Origin: Brachybacterium saurashtrense
GTDB lineage: Bacteria; Actinomycetota; Actinomycetes; Actinomycetales; Dermabacteraceae
Assembly: GCF_003355475.1 (NCBI RefSeq)
Contig: NZ_CP031356.1
Coordinates: forward strand, 62,001 to 126,000
Direction: 5' to 3'
Length of the DNA stretch: 64,000 bases
The stretch's first letter is position 1; each line of letters begins with the position of its first letter. Below the pieces are notes generated by a model. That model was given only the letters and a program-made list of their open reading frames with translations, was not told the DNA's origin and did not search any database. The position numbers and the translations under genes were made by a program. This document shows, piece after piece, positions 8,070 to 15,534 of the stretch.

Positions 8070-9404
8070 ATGAACCACGCAGCATCCCACCCCGCCCCCG
8101 TGCACGGCCGCCGCCGCGTCCTCGCCTCCCTCGGCGCGCTGCCCGCCGGCGCCGCGCTCGCCGCCGCCGGCGCCGCCCGGGCCGAACCCGGCCGCGGCAA
8201 GGGCGGCAACCACTCCGGCGGCGAGTTCCGCCTGGGCGTGGAGAACCTGCTCGAGCCCGAGGCGCTGGAGACCCTGCGCGGTGCGCGCGTGGGCCTGATC
8301 ACCAACCCCACCGGCACCGACCGCACCCTCCGCTCCACCATCGACCTGCTGGTCGCGGCGCAGGAGGACGGCGGCTTCACCATGACCGCGCTGTTCGGCC
8401 CCGAGCACGGGGTGCGCGGCGCGGAGCCGGCCGGCGGCTCCGTGGGCGACTACATCGACGAGAAGACGGGCCTGCCGGTGCGCTCCCTCTACGGGGCCAC
8501 CCAGAAGCCCACCCCCGAGATGCTGGCCGACGTGGACGTGCTGGTGTTCGACATCCAGGACATCGGCACCCGCTTCTACACCTACATCTGGACCATGTAC
8601 TACGCCATGGAGGCCGCCGGCGAGAACGACAAGCGCGTCGTGGTGCTGGACCGCCCCAACCCGCTGGGCGCGGACGTGGAGGGCTTCGTGCTCGAGCCGG
8701 AGCTCTCTTCCTTCGTGGGGCTGCGGGAGATCCCCCAGGCCCACGGCCTCACCGTGGGCGAGCTCGCCCGCTTCTTCGACGGGGAGTTCCTGGACGGCGC
8801 CACCGATCTCGAGGTCGTCCCCATGAGCGGCTACGACCCGGAGGATCCCGCCGCCGCGGACCTCCCGTGGGTGCTGCCCTCCCCGAACATCCCCACCGCG
8901 GACACCGCCGTGGTGTACGCCGGCACCGGCCTGATCGAGTCGCTGAACGTCTCCGAGGGCCGCGGCACCACCACGCCGTTCCTCTGGTTCGGCGCCCCCT
9001 TCATCGGCGAGCAGCAGATCGACGCGATCATCGAGGACCTGCAGGCCGCTGAGCTTCCCGGCGTGCTGTACCGGCCGATGTTCGCCACCCCCTCCACCTC
9101 CAAGCAGGCCGGCTCCTTCTGCGGCGGCCTGCAGCTGCACGTCACCGATCCGCGCGCGTACCAGCCGGTGCGCACCGGCATCCACGTGCTCGCCGCGCTG
9201 CTGCGCAACGTCGAGGAGGTGGACTGGCGCGAGGGGGACGACTGCCGCACCCCCGAGGACGTGTGCTGGATCGACAAGCTCTCCGGCACCGGCCGCACCC
9301 GCGCGATGCTCGAGGACGGCGCGGAGCCCGAGCAGATCGTCGAGGCCTGGCGCAAGGAGGCCCAGCGCTTCACCGCCGCCGCCCAGAGCTACCGCCTGTA
9401 CTGA
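8070..9404 (+). CDS. namZ: Exported exo-beta-N-acetylmuramidase (DUF1343/GH171 family)
   Basis: Exported hydrolase of 444 residues. The first 35 residues form a probable Tat signal (HGRRRVLASLGALPAG, then an Ala-rich core ending near ARA). The mature part matches DUF1343, with the family segments LITNPTGTDRTL, FGPEHGVRG, VFDIQDIGTRFYTY, LDRPNPLG, PSPNIPT and ESLNVSEGRGTT. The family type member NamZ/YbbC of Bacillus releases N-acetylmuramic acid from the non-reducing ends of peptidoglycan chains. The start was chosen for ACGGAG six bases upstream. The gene pairs with a GH3 glucosaminidase ten bases downstream, matching the known NamZ-NagZ sequential cell-wall turnover. Confidence 0.9.
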   Translation: MNHAASHPAPVHGRRRVLASLGALPAGAALAAAGAARAEPGRGKGGNHSGGEFRLGVENLLEPEALETLRGARVGLITNPTGTDRTLRSTIDLLVAAQEDGGFTMTALFGPEHGVRGAEPAGGSVGDYIDEKTGLPVRSLYGATQKPTPEMLADVDVLVFDIQDIGTRFYTYIWTMYYAMEAAGENDKRVVVLDRPNPLGADVEGFVLEPELSSFVGLREIPQAHGLTVGELARFFDGEFLDGATDLEVVPMSGYDPEDPAAADLPWVLPSPNIPTADTAVVYAGTGLIESLNVSEGRGTTTPFLWFGAPFIGEQQIDAIIEDLQAAELPGVLYRPMFATPSTSKQAGSFCGGLQLHVTDPRAYQPVRTGIHVLAALLRNVEEVDWREGDDCRTPEDVCWIDKLSGTGRTRAMLEDGAEPEQIVEAWRKEAQRFTAAAQSYRLY

Positions 9405-9414
9405 CCGGGAGAGC

Positions 9415-11163
9415 ATGATGACCGCACTGACCCGACGCACCTTCACCGCCGCCGCCTTCGGCGGCCTGGGCGCGGCCCTCGCCGTGCCCGGCGCCGCCCG
9501 CGCCGCGGGCACCGTGCACCGCAAGCAGCTCGAGGAGCTCCTGGCCGGGATGAGCCTGGAGCAGAAGATCGGCCAGCTGTTCGTGGCCGTGGGCTACGGC
9601 GCCACCGCCGATGCCCCGCATCCCTCGAACACCTCCACCACCGGGGTGGACACCATCGCCGAGATCGTCCGCACCCACCACGTGGGCGGGCTGATCTACT
9701 TCGTGTGGAGCGACAACCTCCAGGACATCCCCCAGATCGCCCAGCTCTCGAACGACGTGCAGGACGCGGCGCTCGATTCCGGCGGGATCCCGCTGGTGCT
9801 CAGCGCCGACGAGGAGCGCGGCATCGTGTTCCGCCTCCCCGCCCCGGCGACGGCGCTGCCGGGCCAGATGGCGCTGGGCGCCACCGGCTCCCCGGCCCAC
9901 GCCCGCAAGGCGGGGGACCTCGTGGGCGCGGAGATGCGGGCCGCCGGCCTGCACCAGTCCTTCTCCCCGGTGGTGGACGTCAACATCGAGGCGCGCAACC
10001 CGGTGATCGGCGTGCGCTCCCTGGGCGCGGACCCGCAGACGGTCGCGGATCTCGCCGCCGCCCAGATCAAGGGCCAGCAGGGGGCGGGCTGCTCCGCCGC
10101 GGCCAAGCACTTCCCCGGCCACGGGGACACCGCCACCGACTCCCACGTGGGCCTGCCGGTCATCGACCACACCCGCGAGGAGCTGGACGCCCTCGACCTG
10201 CCGCCCTTCGTGGCCGCGATCGCGCAGGGCGTGGACACGATCATGACCGCGCACATCATGGTGCCGGCGCTGGACGACTCCGGCCGCCCCGCCACCCTCT
10301 CCCACCCGATCCTCACCGGACTGCTGCGCGAGGAGCTGGGCTTCGAGGGCGTGATCGTCACCGACTCCCTCGCGATGGAGGGCGTGCGCACCCTGTTCGG
10401 CGACGATCGGGTGCCGGTGGAGGCGATCCTCGCCGGCGCCGACCAGATGCTCATGCCGCCGGACCTCGCCGTCGCGCTCGGCGGGGTGCGCGACGCGGTG
10501 GCGAGCGGCGAGATCACCGAGGAGCGGCTGGATCAGTCGGTGCGGCGCATCCTCGCCCAGAAGATGCGCCGCGGCCTGTTCGACGAGGTGCACGTGGATC
10601 CGGCCGCGGCGGCCGACGCGATCGGCCTGGACAAGCACGCCGCCACCGCCCAGCGCATCGCCGAGGACTCGATCACCCTGATCGCGGATGACGCCGGCAC
10701 GGTCCCGCTCGCGCCGGGCACCTCGGTGCTGGTCACCGGCGGCACCACCGGTGCGCGCCTGGCGCTGGTCGCGGAGGCGCTCACCGCGGCGGGGCTGCCC
10801 GCCACCAGCCTCGCGGACGCCTCTCCCCAGGAGGCCGCCGCGGCCGCCGAGGAGGCGGAGGCGGTGCTGGTGCTCACCTACTCCTCGGGCTTCACCACGC
10901 CCGCCGCGCAGCAGGAGCTGGTCGCGGCGCTGGTCGCCAGCGGCACCCCGGTGCTCCATGCCGCGCTGCGCAACCCCTACGACGTGGTGCACCTCGGGGA
11001 GGTCGCGGCGTCGCTGGCCACCTACAGCTACACCGAGCCGTCGCTGCGGGCCCTGGCCCGGGTGGTCGCCGGGGAGATCCGGGCCAAGGGGTCGCTGCCG
11101 GTGCCGATCCCCACGGCCGACGGCTCAGGGGAGGCGTACCCGATCGGGCACGGCCTGGGCTGA
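9415..11163 (+). CDS. nagZ: Exported beta-N-acetylglucosaminidase, glycoside hydrolase family 3
   Basis: Secreted GH3 enzyme of 582 residues that removes N-acetylglucosamine from peptidoglycan fragments. The N terminus is a Tat signal (LTRRTFTAAAFGG, Ala-rich core, ends ARAA about residue 32). The catalytic domain shows the NagZ-type motif KHFPGHGDTATDSH starting at K231, which supplies the His/Asp acid-base pair, and the nucleophile D317 in IVTDSLAM. A C-terminal GH3_C-like domain (about 410-582) makes it longer than cytosolic NagZ enzymes, as in Gram-positive exported forms. The 3' end overlaps the convergent MFS gene by 39 bases. Confidence 0.93.
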   Translation: MMTALTRRTFTAAAFGGLGAALAVPGAARAAGTVHRKQLEELLAGMSLEQKIGQLFVAVGYGATADAPHPSNTSTTGVDTIAEIVRTHHVGGLIYFVWSDNLQDIPQIAQLSNDVQDAALDSGGIPLVLSADEERGIVFRLPAPATALPGQMALGATGSPAHARKAGDLVGAEMRAAGLHQSFSPVVDVNIEARNPVIGVRSLGADPQTVADLAAAQIKGQQGAGCSAAAKHFPGHGDTATDSHVGLPVIDHTREELDALDLPPFVAAIAQGVDTIMTAHIMVPALDDSGRPATLSHPILTGLLREELGFEGVIVTDSLAMEGVRTLFGDDRVPVEAILAGADQMLMPPDLAVALGGVRDAVASGEITEERLDQSVRRILAQKMRRGLFDEVHVDPAAAADAIGLDKHAATAQRIAEDSITLIADDAGTVPLAPGTSVLVTGGTTGARLALVAEALTAAGLPATSLADASPQEAAAAAEEAEAVLVLTYSSGFTTPAAQQELVAALVASGTPVLHAALRNPYDVVHLGEVAASLATYSYTEPSLRALARVVAGEIRAKGSLPVPIPTADGSGEAYPIGHGLG

Positions 11164-12357
11164 GCCGGCCCGGGCCTCCGCCGCCTCCCGGGCGAGGCGG
11201 CGGCGCCGCACCTGCACCCAGCCGGCCGTGAACACGATCCCGGCCAGCACCATCACCGTGGTCATCAGCGCGATGACCACGGTGAAGGTGGTGTGCAGCG
11301 GCGCCAGGGACAGCAGTGCGCTGGAGGTGATGATGCCCAGCGCGTTCGCGGTGCGCAGCAGCGCGAACACCTCGGCCCGGTGGGCGGGCTCCACCAGGGT
11401 GTCCAGCACCAGCGAGTAGTAGGTGGCCAGCGGCGCGAGCACCGCGCCCACCAGCAGGGCGCCCACCACGGTCGCGGCCACGGACTGGCCGAAGCCCACC
11501 GCGGCGACGCCCAGCGCGGTCACGGCGAGCCAGGCCAGCACGGTGCGCCGGCGCGGCATGCGGTTGTGCACGCTCACCCAGATGCCGCCGAGGATCGAGG
11601 TGACGCACAGCGCGACCGGGAAGATCACGCCCCAGGTGGCCGGCATCCCGAAGGAGACCGCCATCGAGACCGCCCCGATCTCGATCGCGGAGATCGCGGC
11701 GGCGCTCGCGCCGCCGCACAGCAGCCACAGCCCGATCGCGGGGCTGAGCCGCAGGTGGCCGCGGCGCTGCGCCGGGCCGGGCGCGGTGGCGGTGGGGATG
11801 CGCGGCAGCAGCAGCATCGGCCCCAGCCCCAGCAGCACCATCGCCCAGGCGGCCGCCTGCGGGGAGACGCTGCCCAGGGCCGCGGCGAGCACCGGGGAGG
11901 CCACGAACGCCACCTCGTTGAGCGTGGCCGCCACCCCGAGGGAGCGGGGCAGGCGGGAGGCGGGCACGAGGTGGTTCAGCACCGCGCGCAGCGTGCCGTA
12001 GGCGGCGCCGTTGACCAGCCCCGCCAGGGCCGCGCCGGCGACCACCAGCGCGAAGGGGGCCTGCAGCCCGGCGAGCACGGCGATGCCGATCAATGCGAGG
12101 GTGCGCAGGCCGATCAGCGCGCGCACGAAGGGGACGGGGGAGAAGCGCCGGCCCAGGCGGGTGATCGGCACCGCGCCCACCACCTGGGCGGCGGTCATCG
12201 CGAGCATCATGGCGGCGCCGCTGGCGGCGTCCCCGGTGAGCGGCAGCGCGATCAGCGAGAAGGCGATCGGCGCGGAGGCCTGCGGGATGGTGAAGGTGCC
12301 GTACGAGGCGTACCAGCGCAGCAGCGACGCCGGGGTGCGAGGGGCGGGGGCGTTCAC
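11125..12357 (-). CDS. MFS efflux-type transporter
   Basis: Membrane protein of 410 residues with about twelve hydrophobic segments and the compact loop PITRLGRRFSPVPF between segments 2 and 3, close to the MFS A motif. It resembles actinobacterial drug-efflux MFS proteins with a short basic tail (RRRRLAREAAEARAG). The GTG start at 12357 is preceded by AAGGAGGT, the best ribosome site in the area. Its promoter region is shared with the divergent XRE-cupin regulator and contains two copies of a palindrome, so repression by that regulator is likely. Substrate unknown. Confidence 0.85.
   Translation of the reverse strand: MNAPAPRTPASLLRWYASYGTFTIPQASAPIAFSLIALPLTGDAASGAAMMLAMTAAQVVGAVPITRLGRRFSPVPFVRALIGLRTLALIGIAVLAGLQAPFALVVAGAALAGLVNGAAYGTLRAVLNHLVPASRLPRSLGVAATLNEVAFVASPVLAAALGSVSPQAAAWAMVLLGLGPMLLLPRIPTATAPGPAQRRGHLRLSPAIGLWLLCGGASAAAISAIEIGAVSMAVSFGMPATWGVIFPVALCVTSILGGIWVSVHNRMPRRRTVLAWLAVTALGVAAVGFGQSVAATVVGALLVGAVLAPLATYYSLVLDTLVEPAHRAEVFALLRTANALGIITSSALLSLAPLHTTFTVVIALMTTVMVLAGIVFTAGWVQVRRRRLAREAAEARAGSAQAVPDRVRLP
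11178..11203 (+). terminator. Strong hairpin after nagZ, lying inside the opposite gene
   Basis: CCGCCGCCTC (11178-11187) and GAGGCGGCGG (11194-11203) form a perfect 10-bp stem with a 6-base loop, starting 15 bases after the nagZ stop. On the other strand the same bases encode the basic C-terminal tail of the MFS exporter. It probably ends nagZ transcription. Confidence 0.5.
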
Positions 12358-12402
12358 GGGGACCTCCTTCGATGCATCGGGGACCAGGGGCGGAACCACC
12401 TC

Positions 12403-12448
12403 TGCGCAACATAGTGCGCACAGGCCGAGATGCGCAATATAGTGCGCG
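12403..12448. promoter_or_regulatory. Twin palindromic operator between divergent genes
   Basis: TGCGCA-ACATAG-TGCGCA (12403-12420) and TGCGCA-ATATAG-TGCGCG (12431-12448) are two near-identical 18-base sites starting 28 bases apart. The second contains TATAGT (12438-12443), a 5/6 match to a -10 box for the XRE gene; the first contains TATGTT on the minus strand, a possible -10 for the MFS gene. Each site therefore covers one of two divergent promoters. The rest of the 138-base gap holds only the two ribosome sites. Confidence 0.6.
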
Positions 12449-12495
12449 CCCGGCTCGCTATGCTTCTTCTCACGCAGTCGATCGGGAGGAGCGCC

Positions 12496-13074
12496 ATGAG
12501 CGGTGGGATGCGCCCCGCGGTGGTGGAGCAGCTCGGCGAGCGGATCCGCGCCGCCCGCCAGGAGCTGGATCTCAGCGTCGGCGCGCTCGCGGATCTCAGC
12601 GAGGTGAGCCGCAGGATGCTCACCCAGATCGAGCTCGGCCAGGCGAACCCCTCCGTCGCCCTCCTGGACCGCATCGCCGCGGGCCTGGGCACCACCTTCG
12701 CCGCCCTCATGGGCGTGGGCGCGGGGGACGCCCCCGAAGGGGTGGAGATCTGGTCCACCCCCGGCGGCAGCTGGGCCGTGCTGCTGGACGCGATGGACAC
12801 CGAGACCGTCGCCGTGGAGACCTGGAAGTGGAAGCTGGTGGGCGAGGACGTCTACGAGGGCGGCGCCAGCCTGCCGGTGCTCGGGATCATGCACCACGTG
12901 ATCGACGGGGCCCTCGAAGTGGAGACCGCGGAGTCCGTCCAGGTGGTGGAGGCCGGCGGGTCCGGGCGCGCCGGCCCGGGCGGCGCCTACCGCTACCGCG
13001 CCCACGACGGCCAGGCGGCCGTGTTCGTCTCCGTCGCGATGCTCACCCGTACGGCGGGCCCCGCCGCCCCCTGA
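12496..13074 (+). CDS. XRE-family regulator with C-terminal cupin-like domain
   Basis: Regulator of 192 residues. Residues 10-65 form the XRE helix-turn-helix (LGERIRAARQELDLSVGALA, then RRMLTQIELGQANPSVALLD). The remainder, with repeated short strands and a HHVIDG segment, fits a cupin ligand-binding fold of the kind found in XRE-cupin regulators of amine, amino-acid or antibiotic genes. Upstream in-frame ATGs exist, but the -10 box at 12438 and GGGAGGA at 12484-12490 make 12496 the start. It probably binds the twin palindrome and controls itself and the divergent exporter. Confidence 0.88.
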   Translation: MSGGMRPAVVEQLGERIRAARQELDLSVGALADLSEVSRRMLTQIELGQANPSVALLDRIAAGLGTTFAALMGVGAGDAPEGVEIWSTPGGSWAVLLDAMDTETVAVETWKWKLVGEDVYEGGASLPVLGIMHHVIDGALEVETAESVQVVEAGGSGRAGPGGAYRYRAHDGQAAVFVSVAMLTRTAGPAAP

Positions 13075-13082
13075 GACGCCCG

Positions 13083-13142
13083 GTCACGGAACGGTCACGG
13101 GCCCCTCCGGGCGGGGGCTCCGCACCACCGCGCTCCTACGGT
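13083..13142 (+). promoter_or_regulatory. Candidate GlnR-type box and -10 box before the urease operon
   Basis: GTCAC (13083-13087), six bases, GTCAC (13094-13098) resembles the gTnAC-n6-GaAAC half of the actinobacterial GlnR box; it is also an 11-base direct repeat of CGGTCACGG. TACGGT (13137-13142) is a TAnnnT -10 candidate. The box centre lies about 50 bases before the expected start of transcription, the usual place for an activator. Assignment to GlnR is inference. Confidence 0.4.
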
Positions 13143-13155
13143 GTCGACGTCCCGT

Positions 13156-13176
13156 GCAGGCCCCTCCTCGGCCTGC
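13156..13176 (+). promoter_or_regulatory. Hairpin in the 5' leader of the permease-urease mRNA
   Basis: GCAGGCC (13156-13162) and GGCCTGC (13170-13176) form a perfect 7-bp stem with a 7-base loop, ending about 13 bases before the GGAGA ribosome site of the permease. It could stabilise the leader or tune translation. No known riboswitch pattern is evident. Confidence 0.35.
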
Positions 13177-13200
13177 GCCCCGTCGAGATCGGAGATCCCC

Positions 13201-14862
13201 GTGAGCGTCGACGCCCAGCCCGCCCCCGCCGATCCGGGCACTGCCGCCGCCCAGGCCGCGACCCGCGAATCGCTGGAGGACTACACCCTCCGCTTCGCCC
13301 CCCGCTCGTACCGCACCTGGACCCCGGCTGTGGTGGCCACCAGCGCCCTGGGCGGCATCGCCTACCTCGCGGACTTCTCGATCGGCGCGAACATCGCCCT
13401 CACCCACGGCACGATGAACGGCCTGATCGGCATCGCCCTCGCCGCGACGGTCATCTTCCTCACCGGGCTGCCGCTGGCCTACTACGCGGCCCGCTACAAC
13501 CTCGACCTCGACCTCATCACCCGCGGCAGCGGCTTCGGCTACTACGGCTCGGTGATCACGAACGTCATCTTCGCGTCCTTCACCTTCATCTTCTTCGCCC
13601 TCGAGGGCTCGATCATGGCGCAGGGCCTGTACCTGGGGCTGGGGATCCCGCGCTGGATCGGGTATCTCGTCTCCACCCTGCTGATCTTCCCGCTGGTGAT
13701 CTACGGGATGAAGACGCTCGCGAAGCTGCAGGTGGCCACCACCCCGGTGTGGCTGGTGCTGATGGTCATCCCCGTCGCCTACCTGGTGATCTCGCATCCC
13801 GAGTCGGTGCAGACCTTCCTCACCTGGACCGGGGAGAGCGAGCAGGGCGTCAGCCTCGCCTCCGCGATGCTCGCCGCCGGCGTGTGCCTGTCGCTGATCG
13901 CCCAGATCGCCGAGCAGATCGACTACCTGCGCTTCATGCCGCCCCGCACTGCCGCGAACCGGCGCTCCTGGTGGGCGGCCACGATCCTCGGCGGCCCCGG
14001 CTGGGTGCTGTTCGGCGCCACCAAGCAGGTGCTGGGCATGTTCCTGGCGGTGTACCTGGTGGCCACCGTCCCCGGTGCCCGCGAGTTCGCGAACGAGCCG
14101 GTGCAGCAGTTCCTGGTCACCTACGAGCAGCTGATGCCGGGCTGGCTCGCCCTCGTGCTGGCGGTGGTGCTGGTGGTGATCTCGCAGGTCAAGATCAACG
14201 TCACCAACGCCTACTCCGGTTCGCTGGCCTGGACCAACGCGTACACTCGCCTCACCCGCCGCTACCCCGGCCGGCTCGTGTTCCTCGCCGTGAACCTGGG
14301 CATCGCCCTGGTGCTGATGGAGGCGAACATGTTCGCGTTCCTCAACGGCATCCTGTCCTTCTACGCGAACCTCGCGATGTCCTGGATCTGCGTGGTCGCC
14401 ACCGACATCGTGGTGAACAAGCACGTGCTGAAGCTGTCGCCGAAGCGCCCCGAGTTCCGCCGCGGCATGCTGCACGACTGGAACCCGGTGGGCCTGGTGG
14501 CGATGGGGCTCTCCGGAGGTCTCTCGATCGCGATCTACTTCGGGGCCTTCGGAGCGGCCGTCCAGCCGTACTCGCCCCTGTTCGCGGTGGGCATCGCCGT
14601 GGTGGCCACCCCGCTGATGGCCGTGGCCACCCAGGGCCGCTACTACCTGCGCCGCACGGACGACGGCATCGACCTGCCGCTGGACGACGAGGACGGCAAC
14701 CCCTCCGGCGAGCTGCTGCCCTGCGCGGTCACCGGGCTGGAGTTCGAGCGGCCCGACATGATCGCCTCCGCGATCCCGGGCCCTGACGGCCGCACCCAGT
14801 ACCTCTCCTCCCTGGCCCTGACCACCGACCGCACGGGCGCCCACGTGCTGCCGAAGGAGTGA
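13201..14862 (+). CDS. NCS1-family permease (cytosine/purine/allantoin type)
   Basis: Membrane permease of 553 residues with about twelve transmembrane segments between residues 40 and 470. Family features include DYTLRFAPRSYRTW before segment 1, the conserved GSGFGYYGSVIT region after segment 3, and the segment AYSGSLAWTNAYTRL near residue 340. A soluble tail of about 70 residues follows. NCS1 proteins import nucleobases, hydantoins or allantoin. The gene is first in the urease operon (six bases before ureA), so it may import a compound whose breakdown yields urea, or urea itself; this is inference. GTG start with GGAGA five bases upstream. Confidence 0.85.
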   Translation: MSVDAQPAPADPGTAAAQAATRESLEDYTLRFAPRSYRTWTPAVVATSALGGIAYLADFSIGANIALTHGTMNGLIGIALAATVIFLTGLPLAYYAARYNLDLDLITRGSGFGYYGSVITNVIFASFTFIFFALEGSIMAQGLYLGLGIPRWIGYLVSTLLIFPLVIYGMKTLAKLQVATTPVWLVLMVIPVAYLVISHPESVQTFLTWTGESEQGVSLASAMLAAGVCLSLIAQIAEQIDYLRFMPPRTAANRRSWWAATILGGPGWVLFGATKQVLGMFLAVYLVATVPGAREFANEPVQQFLVTYEQLMPGWLALVLAVVLVVISQVKINVTNAYSGSLAWTNAYTRLTRRYPGRLVFLAVNLGIALVLMEANMFAFLNGILSFYANLAMSWICVVATDIVVNKHVLKLSPKRPEFRRGMLHDWNPVGLVAMGLSGGLSIAIYFGAFGAAVQPYSPLFAVGIAVVATPLMAVATQGRYYLRRTDDGIDLPLDDEDGNPSGELLPCAVTGLEFERPDMIASAIPGPDGRTQYLSSLALTTDRTGAHVLPKE

Positions 14863-14868
14863 GGGCGG

Positions 14869-15171
14869 GTGCGGCTCACCCCCGGTGACTCCGAGAAGCT
14901 GCTGCTCGCCGTGGCGGGGATGGTGGCCCGCGACCGCCTCGAGCGCGGCGTGCTGCTGAACCATCCCGAGTCCGTCGCGCTGCTGTCCACCTGGGTGATC
15001 GAGCGGGCCCGCGAGGGCGTGCCGGTCGAGCAGCTGATGGTGGACGGCCGCGAGGTGCTGCGCCGCGACCAGGTGATGGACGGCATCGCCGAGATGCTCG
15101 CGGACGTGCAGGTCGAAGCCACCTTCCCCGACGGTCGCAAGCTCGTCACCCTCCACCATCCGATCGCCTGA
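14869..15171 (+). CDS. ureA: Urease gamma subunit
   Basis: Structural subunit UreA, exactly the family length of 100 residues. The sequence follows the family pattern from [21 protein letters not shown] through [21 protein letters not shown] to the C-terminal [15 protein letters not shown]. It packs with UreB and UreC in the (UreABC)3 apoenzyme in the cytosol. GTG start; it is separate from ureB, as in most Actinobacteria, and nine bases lie between the two. Confidence 0.95.
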   Translation: MRLTPGDSEKLLLAVAGMVARDRLERGVLLNHPESVALLSTWVIERAREGVPVEQLMVDGREVLRRDQVMDGIAEMLADVQVEATFPDGRKLVTLHHPIA

Positions 15172-15180
15172 AGGAGCACG

Positions 15181-15534
15181 ATGAGCACCCCTGACCCCGC
15201 CCTCGTCGGCCCCACCGGTCCCGGCGCGATCCGGGTGCGCCCCGGCACCCGAGAGCTGAACCACCGCGCCGACCCCGCCGACCGGATCGAGCTGGTGCTG
15301 GAGAACACCGGCGACCGGCCCGTCCAGATCGGCTCCCACCTGCACCTGCCGGACGCGAACGAGGCGCTCGCGATGGACCGGGAGGCCGCCCGCGGCTTCC
15401 GCCTCGATGTCCCCGCCGGCACCTCGCTGCGCTTCGAGCCCGGCGCCTCCCGCACGGTCGCGGCGGTGCGGCTCGGGGGCGCGGGCCGGGTGCCCGGGCT
15501 GCAGATCCGCTCGGTCGAAGGGCAGGCGCGCTGA
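15181..15534 (+). CDS. ureB: Urease beta subunit
   Basis: Structural subunit UreB of 117 residues. The core [20 protein letters not shown] matches the family region around the conserved GSH, but the following residues ([14 protein letters not shown]) differ from the common form FHFFEVNRALDFDR, so this is a divergent urease. The tail after that ([16 protein letters not shown]) is typical. AAGGAG lies upstream of the ATG; the stop overlaps the ureC start by one base. Confidence 0.93.
   Translation: MSTPDPALVGPTGPGAIRVRPGTRELNHRADPADRIELVLENTGDRPVQIGSHLHLPDANEALAMDREAARGFRLDVPAGTSLRFEPGASRTVAAVRLGGAGRVPGLQIRSVEGQAR

Noticed and set aside
12430-12495. N-terminal extension of the XRE regulator from ATG 12430
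   Set aside because: The -10 box at 12438-12443 and the ribosome site at 12484 place the start at 12496.
13154-13204. 16-codon frame overlapping the permease start (GTG at 13154)
   Set aside because: No ribosome site, Pro/Arg-rich composition expected by chance, and its bases are explained by the leader hairpin.
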